Shown here piece by piece: positions 54,601 through 63,524 of a stretch of DNA of 64,000 nucleotides (position 1 is its first letter; each line of letters opens with the position of its first letter). A program made the position numbers and the translations under genes. The notes beneath the pieces are model-generated. The model did not search any database. It had not been told where the DNA came from and saw only the letters and a program-made list of their open reading frames with translations. This stretch comes from Pedobacter sandarakinus (GTDB lineage: Bacteria > Bacteroidota > Bacteroidia > Sphingobacteriales > Sphingobacteriaceae): contig NZ_JAPIVG010000006.1 of NCBI RefSeq assembly GCF_026240095.1, positions 124,001 to 188,000 on the forward strand, given 5' to 3'.

Positions 54601-54833
54601 TCAAACTTTATAAAAACCATAATTTCGAATTATCTGGCGATGTGTTTAACCTAGGCAATTTGCTCAACAAAAAATGGGGCGTAAATGAGACGCTGGGTAA
54701 CCAGGCGTTATATGCGGTAACTGCATTTGATGCCACCAACAGGGCCTACACTTACCGGGTAAATAATGCAGGCGTGGTAACTCCGTCTGGAAATCCATGG
54801 CAGATGCAGATTGGGTTAAGATATGGGTTTTAG
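51675..54833 (+). CDS. TonB-dependent receptor, Oar-like, with carboxypeptidase-regulatory domain
   Basis: A 1052-residue outer-membrane receptor. The signal peptide (MIRNLLIAIMLLVYGSINI...HAQ) precedes a CarboxypepD_reg domain (GIVSDQQKKPIPGVSVQIKN, about 30-110). Then come the plug (LPVNGRNFSNLMDLSPL, TNYTIDGMG, REFKVITNQYDVTYGRAGGG) and a large barrel ending WQMQIGLRYGF. The plug pattern matches the Oar group rather than SusC: there is no SusD-like gene beside it. The substrate is unknown; it could be peptides handled by the preceding exported hydrolases, an inference from position only. Confidence 0.92.
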   Translation: MIRNLLIAIMLLVYGSINITHAQTTQASISGIVSDQQKKPIPGVSVQIKNNATGFTTRTSTNAQGEYTFKELPLGGPYTVTAVYVGFGEQNRTGYILNQGDAVRVAITMQEASQNLEAVQVVASGLKNKVKNFGASTEISAKTMTQLPVNGRNFSNLMDLSPLTRGGGISGQLGSSTNYTIDGMGAKNPTSAGATTSRSGAPYSISMEAVREFKVITNQYDVTYGRAGGGTVSAVTKSGTNTLSGSAFMYGRADWLASRYDIRGVKRDNDFSTYQYGFTLGGPIIKDKLHYFVGWDHQRDARPLIIADINGATDEARFRITNNTLQQFVDIARTKYGVGNTPQYGTFDKKRGSDAAFARLDWQINDRNLLTIRDNYTNDRNPLGLADNTAINFFESYGNDKNVDNNLLATLRSTITSKITNELKLQHLYTYQASTQNEQLTGAIPRAVVNNIVSTLTDGSTAATAIQIGGHRFGQEGFTNNVVQLVDNLYYNTDKVKYTFGIDLQYTNAKSLYGSEVNGRFEYTSAGTTTALQNFNNLVPNRYYREVPLISDPSVKAAIWNTAIYGQMQTKLAKGLDFIGGLRLDYSSYPKSPLNQQLFDAIGVRTDHELKQFLIQPRIQFDWDINENRTDFVRLGAGIFGSDVNNYVTINNLTFDGKHLATVDVFGANVPTPDFIGYRNGTVLAPNLASQQVPTINTYAEDAKIPVVYKANLSYSKLITDKFKVGITGYATFGRNNYMYVDRNMAANPFFTLPNEANRGVFVPTTSITANNGVADWKGGRLTNQFGRVLELNSQGKVNQFAVVLDATWNYFKDGEITASFTYNDSKDNTSFNGNVANSATLSLPVKDDPRDLSKMSYSDNQFHNKVVIYGTLPTFYGITVGVRYSGIGGTRYSLLAGGNINGDFVATNDLAYVFDRNNQSVPAAIRNGIQTILDNPLASQSLKNYITKYSGQIAERNGGVNDFFGIVDLRISKKFKLYKNHNFELSGDVFNLGNLLNKKWGVNETLGNQALYAVTAFDATNRAYTYRVNNAGVVTPSGNPWQMQIGLRYGF

Positions 54834-54870
54834 TCATAGAAACATACGGCGTATCTTTCTAAAAAGTCAT

Positions 54871-54908
54871 AAAAAAAGGGAATGGATTTTTATCCATTCC
54901 CTTTTTTT
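54871..54908 (+). terminator. Intrinsic terminator after TonB receptor
   Basis: A perfect 16-bp stem (AAAAAAAGGGAATGGA / TCCATTCCCTTTTTTT) with a 6-nt loop. Its A and T tracts allow termination in both directions. Confidence 0.9.
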
Positions 54909-54915
54909 ATGTTTG
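54908..54915 (+). promoter_or_regulatory. -7 promoter element of ABC exporter
   Basis: TATGTTTG directly abuts the preceding terminator and sits 23 bp before the chosen ABC start, so translation from the earlier in-frame ATGs would lie inside the promoter or terminator. Confidence 0.6.
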
Positions 54916-54938
54916 CACTTACAAACTACAAAACTTTA

Positions 54939-56690
54939 ATGGGATTATTATTAAACTACCTGAAGAGCCACAAATGGATTGTGGCCTTAGCATTATTGCT
55001 TGCAGGCTTAAATATTGGTTTTTCTCTAATGGACCCGCTCATTACCGGTAAAATTTTAGATCGTTACATCAACAAAAAGGATAACCTAACTTATGCCGAA
55101 TATCTTTGGGGATCTGTTGGTTTAATCGGATTAGCAATCGGGGCGGCAATGATTTCCCGTATTGCCAAAAACTTTCAGGATTATTTTACCAGTGTAATTG
55201 TGCAAAAAGTTGGGGCCAAAATGTATGCCGATGGATTGCAACATTCCCTAAAATTACCTTATCAGGTATTTGAAGACCAGCGTAGCGGAGAAACTTTGGG
55301 AATTTTACAAAAAGTTAGATTAGACTCTGAAAAATTCATCACCGCATTTATTAGTATTTTGTTTGTAAGCCTAATCGGGATGGTTTTTGTAATTGTTTAT
55401 TCCTTTACTGTAAGCTATAAGGTTACGCTGGTTTATTTCTCTGCCATTCCGATTATCAGTTTCGTTAGCTGGTTTTTAAGTAGAAAGATTAAAACGATCC
55501 AACGATCTATTGTTGGTGAAACTACGGCATTAGCTGGCTCAACAACAGAATCATTAAGAAACATAGAACTGGTTAAGAGTTTGGGCTTGGCCGACCAGGA
55601 AATTGACCGTTTGAATAAAACAACGTATAAAATATTAGGGCTTGAACTTAAAAAGGTGAAATATGTTCGCAGTATGAGTTTTGTACAAGGCACTACCGTA
55701 AACTTAGTACGCAGTACGATGGTATTGGTGCTGTTGCTCTTAATTTTTGACAATACAATATCTGCTGGCCAGTATCTTACATTCTTATTTTACTCATTCT
55801 TCTTATTTGGACCATTGCAAGAACTTGGCAACGTAATTTTAGCTTGGCGTGAGGCTGAAGTTTCATTGGGTAATTTCAGAAAAATCTTAAGCAAACCAAT
55901 TGACCAAAAACCCGTTAATCCGGTTTCCATAGAGAAAATTAAAGATTTAACCTTTGATTCCGTTGGTTTCAAACACCAAACCGCAAACAGAAACGCATTA
56001 GAAAACATCTCATTTAAAACATCTAATGGCCAAACCATCGCTTTTGTTGGCCCATCTGGGTCGGGGAAAACTACCTTGGTAAAGCTATTAGTTGGATTAT
56101 ATCAACCAAAAGACGGCCAGATTTTATACAATGGAACGCCAAGCGATAATATTGATCTGGATGCGCTGAGAGAAAAAATTGGCTTCGTAACGCAAGATAC
56201 GCAGCTATTCTCTGGCACAATAAGGGAAAACCTATTATTCGTGAATCCAGCGGCTACAGATGAAGAATGTTTCAAAGTACTTAACCAGGCCGCTTGCCAA
56301 ACACTTTTGGCCCGAGCCGAAAAGGGCTTAGATTCTCTGATTGGCGAGGGCGGTGTAAAGGTATCTGGCGGAGAGAAACAACGCCTATCTATTGCAAGAG
56401 CTCTACTTCGCCAACCAGATATTCTAGTGTTTGATGAGGCTACATCCTCTCTAGATTCCATTACAGAGGAAGAAATTACAAACACCATCAGGAATGTTTC
56501 TGACTTGACGGATCATATTACTATTTTAATCGCACACCGTTTATCGACTATAAAACATGCCGATGTTATCTACGTATTAGAAAAGGGGCAGATTATAGAG
56601 CAAGGTAAACATGAAGCCCTTATCGCACAAAATGGCCTATACCAAGCCATGTGGCGCCAACAAATTGGCGAAAGGATTGTTGAGGTTTAA
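54939..56690 (+). CDS. ABC transporter, fused permease and ATPase (exporter)
   Basis: A 583-residue half transporter of the MsbA/multidrug type. Six helices span about residues 12-310. The nucleotide-binding domain has Walker A GPSGSGKTT, Q-loop VTQDTQLFSG, signature VSGGEKQR, Walker B ILVFDEATSSLD and H-loop IAHRLST. It would act as a homodimer exporting lipid or a drug-like molecule. I chose the third in-frame Met because the first two lie in the terminator/promoter. PLDc_N gene follows 14 bp later. Confidence 0.93.
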   Translation: MGLLLNYLKSHKWIVALALLLAGLNIGFSLMDPLITGKILDRYINKKDNLTYAEYLWGSVGLIGLAIGAAMISRIAKNFQDYFTSVIVQKVGAKMYADGLQHSLKLPYQVFEDQRSGETLGILQKVRLDSEKFITAFISILFVSLIGMVFVIVYSFTVSYKVTLVYFSAIPIISFVSWFLSRKIKTIQRSIVGETTALAGSTTESLRNIELVKSLGLADQEIDRLNKTTYKILGLELKKVKYVRSMSFVQGTTVNLVRSTMVLVLLLLIFDNTISAGQYLTFLFYSFFLFGPLQELGNVILAWREAEVSLGNFRKILSKPIDQKPVNPVSIEKIKDLTFDSVGFKHQTANRNALENISFKTSNGQTIAFVGPSGSGKTTLVKLLVGLYQPKDGQILYNGTPSDNIDLDALREKIGFVTQDTQLFSGTIRENLLFVNPAATDEECFKVLNQAACQTLLARAEKGLDSLIGEGGVKVSGGEKQRLSIARALLRQPDILVFDEATSSLDSITEEEITNTIRNVSDLTDHITILIAHRLSTIKHADVIYVLEKGQIIEQGKHEALIAQNGLYQAMWRQQIGERIVEV

Positions 56691-56704
56691 TAAACTTCAT
56701 ATTT

Positions 56705-56920
56705 ATGTTAATGGCACAGATAGATAGTAATCAAATTGGTATTGTAATCATCATTGCAGGAGTGCTCTGGCTTGCCCTTATTTTAACAGCGCTATACCAT
56801 CTTTCCCGGAGTACCTCGATGAGTTTTTTGGTGAAGCTGCTCTGGTTTATTATTATCTTAATGGCACCCTTCCTGGGTTCTATTATTTACCTTTTCTGGG
56901 GGAAGAACAGAAATTTTTAA
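56705..56920 (+). CDS. PLDc_N-domain small membrane protein
   Basis: A 71-residue protein with two helices (IVIIIAGVLWLALILTALYH and FLVKLLWFIIILMAPFLGSI) and the ending IIYLFWGKNR typical of the phospholipase D-nuclease N-terminal domain alone. The function is unknown. Co-oriented and 14 bp after the ABC gene, so probably in the same transcript. The second Met (56711) is an equally possible start. Confidence 0.85.
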   Translation: MLMAQIDSNQIGIVIIIAGVLWLALILTALYHLSRSTSMSFLVKLLWFIIILMAPFLGSIIYLFWGKNRNF

Positions 56921-56998
56921 GGCATAACTGCTACTCTAACAGAACTGTTTGTTTCGAGGGGCTAGCAATATTGCCAGGCGTTAAATAGCGTATTGTTA

Positions 56999-58297
56999 TC
57001 AAAGTTTTACAGCCTGTTCGTTAATATCCTGCAAGCTGAGTTTGGTTAATGATTTGGTTTTCATCCAAGTGATAAAAGCAATTCCGATGGTCATGCTCCC
57101 CCCAAAAACCACCGCAGGAACTAAACGCATATATTTTGCTGTTAACCCAGATTCGAATTCTCCAATCTCGTTAGAGGAACCAATAAACATGCTATTTACT
57201 GCCGAAACTCGTCCACGCATTTCATCTGGTGTAAGCAGTTGCATAATGGTTTGTCTTATGACTACACTCACACTATCGAATGATCCCTCTAAAAACAAAA
57301 AGAATAAGGTTAGGTAAAAGTTTTTAGATAGGCCATAGCAGATTATACTTAATCCGAAACCGGTTACCGCTATTAGCAAGTTGCGCCACGGCTTACCCAT
57401 TGGCGAAAAAAGAGTCATCAGTAACATGGTTAAAACAGCTCCAAAAGATGCTGCACCACGCATCATCCCCAAACCAAAAGATCCCAGGTGAAAGACGTCT
57501 TTAGCAAAAATGGGCAAAAGCGCTACGGCGCCGCCAAAAAACACTGAAAACAAATCCAGGCTCATTGCCCAAACCATCATTTTCGTTTTAAAAACGAAAT
57601 TTATTCCTTCCTTCAAACTATAAAAAATATTTTCCTTTGGGATAAAAGTTGAAGGGTGCTTTTTAAGTGTGAGGATGCACAACAATGACACAGTAAGCAA
57701 ACAAACAATCACCGCATACGCAGCTGTTATGCCATAACGCCAGTTTACTATACCCCCTACCAGCGGGCCAATAATAGTGGCCAATTGCCAGCTGCTGCTA
57801 CTCCAGGTACTGGCATTTGGGTATAGTGATTTAGGTATAAGCTTCGCCATTAGTGAAAAGGTTGCCGGACCGAAAAACCCCCTGGCTAAGCCGATACAAA
57901 ATACCAAACCATACATTAATAAAACAATCAGATCTTCCTTTAAGTGTAAATATTTGCTGGTGATAATCAGCATGATTACAGAAGCCAACCAAACTCCTGA
58001 AAATATTTTGATCAACAGCCCTCGCTTTTCACTCTTATCAGCAATATAGCCTCCGTACAATGCTATTCCGATGGCCGGAATGGCCTCACATAAGCCAACT
58101 AAGCCTAGTTTTAATGCGTCATGTGTAAGATCGTAGATATGATATCCTATTACTACAGCCTGCATCTGATAGGCGAGGGTAAAGAAAAAGCGCATTCCTA
58201 AAAAAGAGCGGAATTCTTTAAAACGTAAAGCTGCTAGTGGATCGGCGTTTCCGCTTAAGTGGTTTGATGATGAAGCTGACACAAGTTTTTTTCGCAA
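56999..58297 (-). CDS. MFS transporter (EntS-like exporter family)
   Basis: A 432-residue major facilitator protein with about 12 helices. The loop 2-3 motif is GGYIADKSEKRGLL. The N-terminal LRFKEFRSFLGMRFFFTLAYQMQAV matches the MFS_3 group that includes the enterobactin exporter EntS. The cargo is unknown and no siderophore synthesis genes are nearby. It follows recG on the same strand after 71 bp. Confidence 0.88.
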   Translation of the reverse strand: MRKKLVSASSSNHLSGNADPLAALRFKEFRSFLGMRFFFTLAYQMQAVVIGYHIYDLTHDALKLGLVGLCEAIPAIGIALYGGYIADKSEKRGLLIKIFSGVWLASVIMLIITSKYLHLKEDLIVLLMYGLVFCIGLARGFFGPATFSLMAKLIPKSLYPNASTWSSSSWQLATIIGPLVGGIVNWRYGITAAYAVIVCLLTVSLLCILTLKKHPSTFIPKENIFYSLKEGINFVFKTKMMVWAMSLDLFSVFFGGAVALLPIFAKDVFHLGSFGLGMMRGAASFGAVLTMLLMTLFSPMGKPWRNLLIAVTGFGLSIICYGLSKNFYLTLFFLFLEGSFDSVSVVIRQTIMQLLTPDEMRGRVSAVNSMFIGSSNEIGEFESGLTAKYMRLVPAVVFGGSMTIGIAFITWMKTKSLTKLSLQDINEQAVKL

Positions 58298-58368
58298 AAC
58301 TAAGGCTTAGAAAAGAATTTATACTGTCGATTTTGGCGAACCACGATAAACCTTACGCATAAATGATA

Positions 58369-60474
58369 TTATGAGATTTTATCTAAAGAAATTCCACGAG
58401 CTAATTTTTGCAAATGCGCCTTTAAAACGGCATGTTCTGGTTTTTCCAATTGGGGATCAGACTCAAAAATTTCAATTACGGTGTTACGGGCCTCCGACAA
58501 AATAATTTGGTCAGTTGCCAGGTCTGCCAATTTCAAATCAAGCACCCCACTTTGCTGCGTTCCCGAGATATCGCCTGGTCCACGAAGTTGTAAGTCGATT
58601 TCCGAGATTTCAAAACCATTGTTTGTTCTTACCATGGTTTCCAGGCGCACTTTGCCTTCTTTGCTTAGTTTGTTTCCGCTCATTAAAATGCAGAAGGATT
58701 GTTCAGCGCCCCTACCTACACGTCCACGCAGCTGATGAAGCTGAGACAGACCAAATCGTTCAGAATTTTCGATTACCATAACCGATGCATTGGGAACGTT
58801 TACACCTACCTCGATCACCGTGGTAGCCACCATGATCTGACTTTTGCCATCGATGAATTGCTGCATTTCAAATTGCTTATCAGCATTGGGCATTTGACCG
58901 TGAACAATGCTAATCTGGTAATCAGGCCGGGGAAACTGGTAGCTTAGTTGTTCTACTCCTGCTTCCAAATGCAGAAGATCTAGTTTTTCGCTTTCTTTAA
59001 TAAGCGGATAAACAATATAAACCTGCCTTCCTTTAGCAATCTCCTGCTTCATAAATCCGAACATCCTTAGCCGTTGGCCTTCGTATAAGTGACGTGTTTC
59101 TATGGGTTTTCTTCCGGCAGGCAACTCGTCAATCATAGAAACATCCAAATCTCCATACAATGTCATAGCCAGCGTTCGCGGAATTGGGGTAGCAGTCATC
59201 ACCAAGATATGTGGCGGAATAACATTTTTACGCCATAGTTTTGCCCTTTGTTCTACGCCGAAGCGATGTTGTTCATCTATAACCACTAAGCCAAGGTTCT
59301 TAAACTTCACTTTATCTTCAATAAGTGCATGCGTGCCGATTAAGATGTCAATCTGTCCATTCTCTAATTGTTCGTGCAAAACAGTTCGGTCTTTCTTTTT
59401 GGTACTTCCGGTAAGGATGGCCACTTTAACCAAATCATCATTAACCAATTCTGTTATCGAGGCATAGTGTTGTCTTGCTAAAATTTCGGTTGGCGCCATC
59501 ATACAAGCCTGGCAGCCGTTATCATTGGCCAAAAGCATGCTCATCAACGCTACGGCAGTTTTACCGCTACCCACATCACCCTGTACCAGTCTATTCATTT
59601 GTATACCACGTTGCGTGTCTAATCGAATCTCTTTAACCACACGTTTTTGGGCATTAGTAAGTTCAAAAGGTAAAAACTCCTTATAGAAGCGGTTAACTTT
59701 CTCGCCAACTTTGTCGAAAATCATTCCTTTAAACTTCAATTGCCGCAATTGTTTGTTATGAAGCATTTGCAGTTGAAGGAAAAACAATTCCTCAAATTTT
59801 AACCTTCTTTGCGCAGCATTTAAATCTTTTTGGTTTTTAGGAAAGTGGATGTTGAGTAAAGCCAACCTGCGACCTGGCAGCTGATACTTATCCAAAATAT
59901 AGGGCGGCAAATTTTCTTCAACCTGTGCAACTACCTGGTCTAGCAAACCCGCAATTAATCGCTGGATACCCTTAGAATCTAAAGTAAATTTTTTAAGCTT
60001 CTCTGTTGAATTATAAACCGGCTGTAAGGTTAAATTCCCTCTACCAACTGGTCTGTTTTGATACAATTCCATTTCTGGATGAGAAATGCTAAAAGTGCCA
60101 TTAAATAAACTAGGCTTACCAAAAGCAACGTAGGCTGTTCCAATAGTAATATGATCATCAACCCATTTCAAAGATTGAAACCAAACCAATTCCATTTGCC
60201 CGGTTTCGTCTTTAAATACGACAACGATTCTTTTCGCCCGCTTATCGCCAACAACTTGTTTACTAACAACCCGGCCTATAATCTGAATATAGGAAGACTC
60301 TAAGCCAATCTGGTTTATTTTAAAGTATTTTGTTCGGTCGATATACCTGAAAGGATAGTAAGTGAGCATATCCTGAAAAGTGAACAACCCCAGGTCTTTT
60401 TTCAAAACATCTGCACGACTTGGCCCTACGCCCTTTATAAACTCAATAGGTGTATTTAATATCGAATTATACAA
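58369..60474 (-). CDS. recG: ATP-dependent DNA helicase RecG
   Basis: A 701-residue branch-migrating helicase that remodels stalled forks. The N-terminal wedge/OB region (about 1-170) is followed by helicase motifs: Walker A GDVGSGKTAVALM, DEQH box VVIDEQHRFG, MTATPIPRTLAMT, and motif VI QLRGRVGRG. The C-terminal ending is normal. It is last in a four-gene leftward run, 3 bp after eamA. Confidence 0.96.
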   Translation of the reverse strand: MYNSILNTPIEFIKGVGPSRADVLKKDLGLFTFQDMLTYYPFRYIDRTKYFKINQIGLESSYIQIIGRVVSKQVVGDKRAKRIVVVFKDETGQMELVWFQSLKWVDDHITIGTAYVAFGKPSLFNGTFSISHPEMELYQNRPVGRGNLTLQPVYNSTEKLKKFTLDSKGIQRLIAGLLDQVVAQVEENLPPYILDKYQLPGRRLALLNIHFPKNQKDLNAAQRRLKFEELFFLQLQMLHNKQLRQLKFKGMIFDKVGEKVNRFYKEFLPFELTNAQKRVVKEIRLDTQRGIQMNRLVQGDVGSGKTAVALMSMLLANDNGCQACMMAPTEILARQHYASITELVNDDLVKVAILTGSTKKKDRTVLHEQLENGQIDILIGTHALIEDKVKFKNLGLVVIDEQHRFGVEQRAKLWRKNVIPPHILVMTATPIPRTLAMTLYGDLDVSMIDELPAGRKPIETRHLYEGQRLRMFGFMKQEIAKGRQVYIVYPLIKESEKLDLLHLEAGVEQLSYQFPRPDYQISIVHGQMPNADKQFEMQQFIDGKSQIMVATTVIEVGVNVPNASVMVIENSERFGLSQLHQLRGRVGRGAEQSFCILMSGNKLSKEGKVRLETMVRTNNGFEISEIDLQLRGPGDISGTQQSGVLDLKLADLATDQIILSEARNTVIEIFESDPQLEKPEHAVLKAHLQKLARGISLDKIS

Positions 60475-60477
60475 AAT

Positions 60478-61380
60478 TTATGCTTTTTTGTAAACAACAC
60501 GTTTTAGCAATTGTACATTAAAAATAACGATCGACAATAGCAAAAGCAAATAAGCAAAAAGTTGGTGCATATCTATCACTTCGCCAAAGTAAAAAAAGGC
60601 AACTGCAAACGCCACAATCGGATTTAAATAGATTAAGATGCCAAGTGCTGAAGACGGCATCCCCAGCAAAGCATAAGCATTTAGAAAAAGTGGAATGATG
60701 GTGAAGAAGATAGCAATTAGAAAAATATGAGTCCAAAACACACCATCCATTGGAAATGGTTTCGCGTTGATGAAATACAAAGGTAACATTAATATGCCAG
60801 ACAGGATTAACTGCACCCCAAGGAAGTTAAATTTATCTACTCCCTTAATTACTTTGAGTACAATAACATACACAGCATAAAATGAAGCGATTAAGATGGC
60901 CCATAAAACTTCGTGTAATGATCCGGTGGCCAACCAAATTATGCTGATTAATGCAATACAAAGTGCAGTTACCTTATATCTTGTCAGCGATTCTTTTAAG
61001 ATGATAAATCCGCATAGGGCGGTAAGTAAAGGGCAAACCATATAAGCAAATGCCGCAGCTTTTAAACTTACACTATTAACGGCATAAATATAGGTAAACC
61101 AATTGCCAGTAATAAGGAAAGCTGCCAGGATAGTCAATAATAGTAATTTCGTACGCTCTGGCTTGGAAAGCGCTTTAAAAAAATCTACATCATTACGGAA
61201 AGCAGATCTTCTAAAAAGCAGAATGGTAGCCCATACCATTATAATGGAAATAAATATCCGGTAATAGAGAATTTCTTGAGGAGGAAAGCCTTTAATGTTT
61301 CGTAATGGGATAGACATTGTTCCCCAAATAATATACGGAATAATGCCCGCTAGGAAATACCTGCTTTTACTGGCTGCCAA
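60478..61380 (-). CDS. EamA-family (DMT) transporter, RarD-like
   Basis: A 300-residue inner-membrane protein with ten predicted helices in two EamA halves; the N-terminus FLAGIIPYIIWGTMSIPL and LKESLTRYKVTALCIALISI are characteristic. These carriers export amino acids or metabolites. Cargo unknown. It is 2 bp after ridA and 3 bp before recG, tightly operonic. Confidence 0.9.
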   Translation of the reverse strand: MAASKSRYFLAGIIPYIIWGTMSIPLRNIKGFPPQEILYYRIFISIIMVWATILLFRRSAFRNDVDFFKALSKPERTKLLLLTILAAFLITGNWFTYIYAVNSVSLKAAAFAYMVCPLLTALCGFIILKESLTRYKVTALCIALISIIWLATGSLHEVLWAILIASFYAVYVIVLKVIKGVDKFNFLGVQLILSGILMLPLYFINAKPFPMDGVFWTHIFLIAIFFTIIPLFLNAYALLGMPSSALGILIYLNPIVAFAVAFFYFGEVIDMHQLFAYLLLLLSIVIFNVQLLKRVVYKKA

Positions 61381-61382
61381 AA

Positions 61383-61763
61383 TTATGCTACAATGGCAAT
61401 AACCGAAATTTCTACATTAACATTTTTTGGGAGTACCGAAACCTGAACAGTCTCTCGAGCTGGAAATTCAGCTGTAAAATACTGTCCGTAAATCTCATTT
61501 ACCTGAGCGAAAGTACCCATATCGCTCAAAAAGATGGTAGACTTTACTACATTGTCAAAACTTAATCCAGCCTCTAGCAATACAGCTTTTAAATTGCGCA
61601 TTACCTGGTGTGTTTCTTCTTCTATATTTCCAATGTTCAATTCGCCACTTTCTGGGTTAATAGCTACCTGGCCAGATACGAATAAGAAATTCCCAGCTTG
61701 CACAGCCTGGCTATATGGCCCGATTGGTGCAGGCGCATTGGTTGTTGTAATAATTTTTTTCAT
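61383..61763 (-). CDS. ridA: RidA-family enamine/imine deaminase
   Basis: A 126-residue RidA/YjgF protein, trimeric, that hydrolyses reactive imines from PLP enzymes. The opening NAPAPIGPYSQAVQAG, FVSGQVAINPESGEL and the catalytic Arg region FPARETVQVSVLP (about 99-111) are intact. It is 2 bp before eamA and 11 bp after the DUF6728 gene. Confidence 0.95.
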   Translation of the reverse strand: MKKIITTTNAPAPIGPYSQAVQAGNFLFVSGQVAINPESGELNIGNIEEETHQVMRNLKAVLLEAGLSFDNVVKSTIFLSDMGTFAQVNEIYGQYFTAEFPARETVQVSVLPKNVNVEISVIAIVA

Positions 61764-61774
61764 AATAGATCTGA

Positions 61775-61912
61775 TTATTTAGCCAACCATTGGATGACCT
61801 TATATATAATTCCGGCTAGAAAAATAGTTATGGCTAATGCATTAATAAAATGCATAATTTTTAAGTTGATATTACTTGGCCTATTTGGATCTTTTCTACG
61901 GAAGAAGTACAT
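61775..61912 (-). CDS. DUF6728 small membrane protein
   Basis: A 45-residue protein, MYFFRRKDPNRPSNINLKIM onwards, with one C-terminal helix (FINALAITIFLAGIIY). I recognise the Bacteroidota DUF6728 pattern. Its stop is 11 bp before ridA. A -7 element ends 4 nt before its ATG, so this gene probably begins the ridA-eamA-recG transcript as a leaderless message. The function is unknown. Confidence 0.75.
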   Translation of the reverse strand: MYFFRRKDPNRPSNINLKIMHFINALAITIFLAGIIYKVIQWLAK

Positions 61913-61916
61913 GATA

Positions 61917-61924
61917 CAAACTTA
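61917..61924 (-). promoter_or_regulatory. -7 promoter element of the DUF6728-ridA-eamA-recG operon
   Basis: TAAGTTTG matches TAnnTTTG and lies 4 nt before the DUF6728 ATG. It is immediately downstream of the ompA terminator. Confidence 0.55.
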
Positions 61925-61955
61925 GCTAAAAAGCGCAACAATGGAAATAAGGAGC

Positions 61956-61984
61956 AAAAAAAAAGTCTCGATTTGCATCGAGAC
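61956..61984 (-). terminator. Intrinsic terminator of ompA
   Basis: GTCTCGAT-4-ATCGAGAC is a perfect 8-bp stem, followed leftward by nine T residues. Confidence 0.9.
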
Positions 61985-62007
61985 CCTTTATATTTTATAT
62001 TGAAATA

Positions 62008-63351
62008 CTAGTTTCTAGCAGTTTCAACACGACGGTTTTGGATACGACCTTCTTCAGTATCGTTAGAAGCGATTGGATTTGCTTCACCATTACCTTTAGT
62101 AGCAACTTGACTAGCGTTAACGCCAGAGTTTACTAAGTAAGTTTTAACAGAGTTAGCTCTGTCTTTAGATAATTTCATGTTATATGCAGCAGTACCTTCG
62201 CTAGAAGCATAACCGTTTACAGTTACTTTACCACCGTTTTCACGTAACACTGAAGATAATTTATCTAAAGTTGGATAAGATTCAGTTTTTAATACTGATG
62301 AGTTGAAGTCAAAACCGATTTTCTCGAAACCTGTCATGTCAGTACCCATAGCTGGAGCTGTTTCCATTTTAGGAAGTGGACAACCAGAACCATCAACAGC
62401 TGTACCAGCAGGAGTACCTGGGCATTTGTCGAATTGATCAGCAACACCGTCACCATCAGTATCTTTTTTCAAATCTTCAACAGATTTCTCTACGTTAGAT
62501 ACACGATTTTTTAAAGCTTCAACTTCTTGACGTAAAGTTGGATCTTTTAACTCATCATACATTGTAGCTAATGGGTTAGACCACTCTAAGCTTGGTTTTG
62601 CAGAAGAACCTAAAGAGAACTCTAAACCAGCATAACCGTAAGAGAATTTATCTTTAGTAGTACCTTTTGCATAAACACCATCAAAGTTATCAGCATCAAC
62701 AAAGTTCATAGTGTAACCTAAGTTAAAGTTAACACGCTCAGAAACTTTGAATTTAACACCAGCACCAACTGGGATATAGAAACCTTTGATATAATCTTTA
62801 GCTTCGTGTCTATCATCAATCGGACCAATTGCTTTACCTTTCCAGTCGATTACAGTTCCGTTAGTCATTGTAACTTTTGGAGCATAAGCTAAATAACCAG
62901 CACCAGCAGTTAAGAAGAAACCAACAGCATTCTCACGACGTAAGAAATCGATAGAACCAACGTTAACAACACCGCGTAAATCTACTGCATATTGTAATTC
63001 AGTTTCGAAATCTCTAACAGTACTTGTAATACCTTCGTTAGATCCAGAAATTTTACCACGTACACCAGCTAATTCCAATGCAAATGAGTGACCTAATTGT
63101 TTACGGATGTTTAAACCGTAACCTAAGTTAACATCCCATTTGTTGAAGTCGTTAGAACCGCCAATAGCAACAACCGGAGCTAGAACACCACCGTTAACAC
63201 CAATTGACCAAGTTCTGTACTGTCCTCTTCCACCAAATACCTTGGTTGAAGAAGTAGTTGCAGGAGCGTCTTGAGCGACAGCAAGAGTAGCAACTCCTGT
63301 TAATGCCACTAAAGAAAGCGCAACACTTTTCTTTAAAGTAGAATAATTCAT
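62008..63351 (-). CDS. OmpA-family outer-membrane protein with thrombospondin-3 repeat
   Basis: A 447-residue envelope protein. After the signal peptide (about 1-27, ending LAVAQD) comes a beta-barrel-like region to about residue 260, a short coiled segment (LRQEVEALKNRVSNVEKSVEDL), one calcium-binding TSP3 motif (DTDGDGVADQFDKCPGTPAG) and a C-terminal OmpA peptidoglycan-binding domain (IGFDFNSSVLKTESYP...NRRVETARN). It links outer membrane to cell wall. Likely strongly expressed: good promoter and terminator. Confidence 0.94.
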   Translation of the reverse strand: MNYSTLKKSVALSLVALTGVATLAVAQDAPATTSSTKVFGGRGQYRTWSIGVNGGVLAPVVAIGGSNDFNKWDVNLGYGLNIRKQLGHSFALELAGVRGKISGSNEGITSTVRDFETELQYAVDLRGVVNVGSIDFLRRENAVGFFLTAGAGYLAYAPKVTMTNGTVIDWKGKAIGPIDDRHEAKDYIKGFYIPVGAGVKFKVSERVNFNLGYTMNFVDADNFDGVYAKGTTKDKFSYGYAGLEFSLGSSAKPSLEWSNPLATMYDELKDPTLRQEVEALKNRVSNVEKSVEDLKKDTDGDGVADQFDKCPGTPAGTAVDGSGCPLPKMETAPAMGTDMTGFEKIGFDFNSSVLKTESYPTLDKLSSVLRENGGKVTVNGYASSEGTAAYNMKLSKDRANSVKTYLVNSGVNASQVATKGNGEANPIASNDTEEGRIQNRRVETARN

Positions 63352-63409
63352 AATTTTTTTTCTTTTTTAAGGGTTAAACAATTTTAATTGATTAATTTTT
63401 TAGTAATCG

Positions 63410-63439
63410 CAAAATTAAACAAAAATTTAAATTTTCAAA
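63410..63439 (-). promoter_or_regulatory. ompA promoter
   Basis: TAATTTTG (63410-63417) and TTTG (63436-63439) are separated by 18 bp, close to the Bacteroidota -7/-33 consensus. The 5' UTR would be about 55 nt. Confidence 0.75.
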
Positions 63440-63524
63440 CTTTTATACAAACTCCGTTCCAAACTTCTATACAATTAATCATTTTCTTACATTTGGCCAT
63501 TCCCTCGTATAAAATACAATTAAT

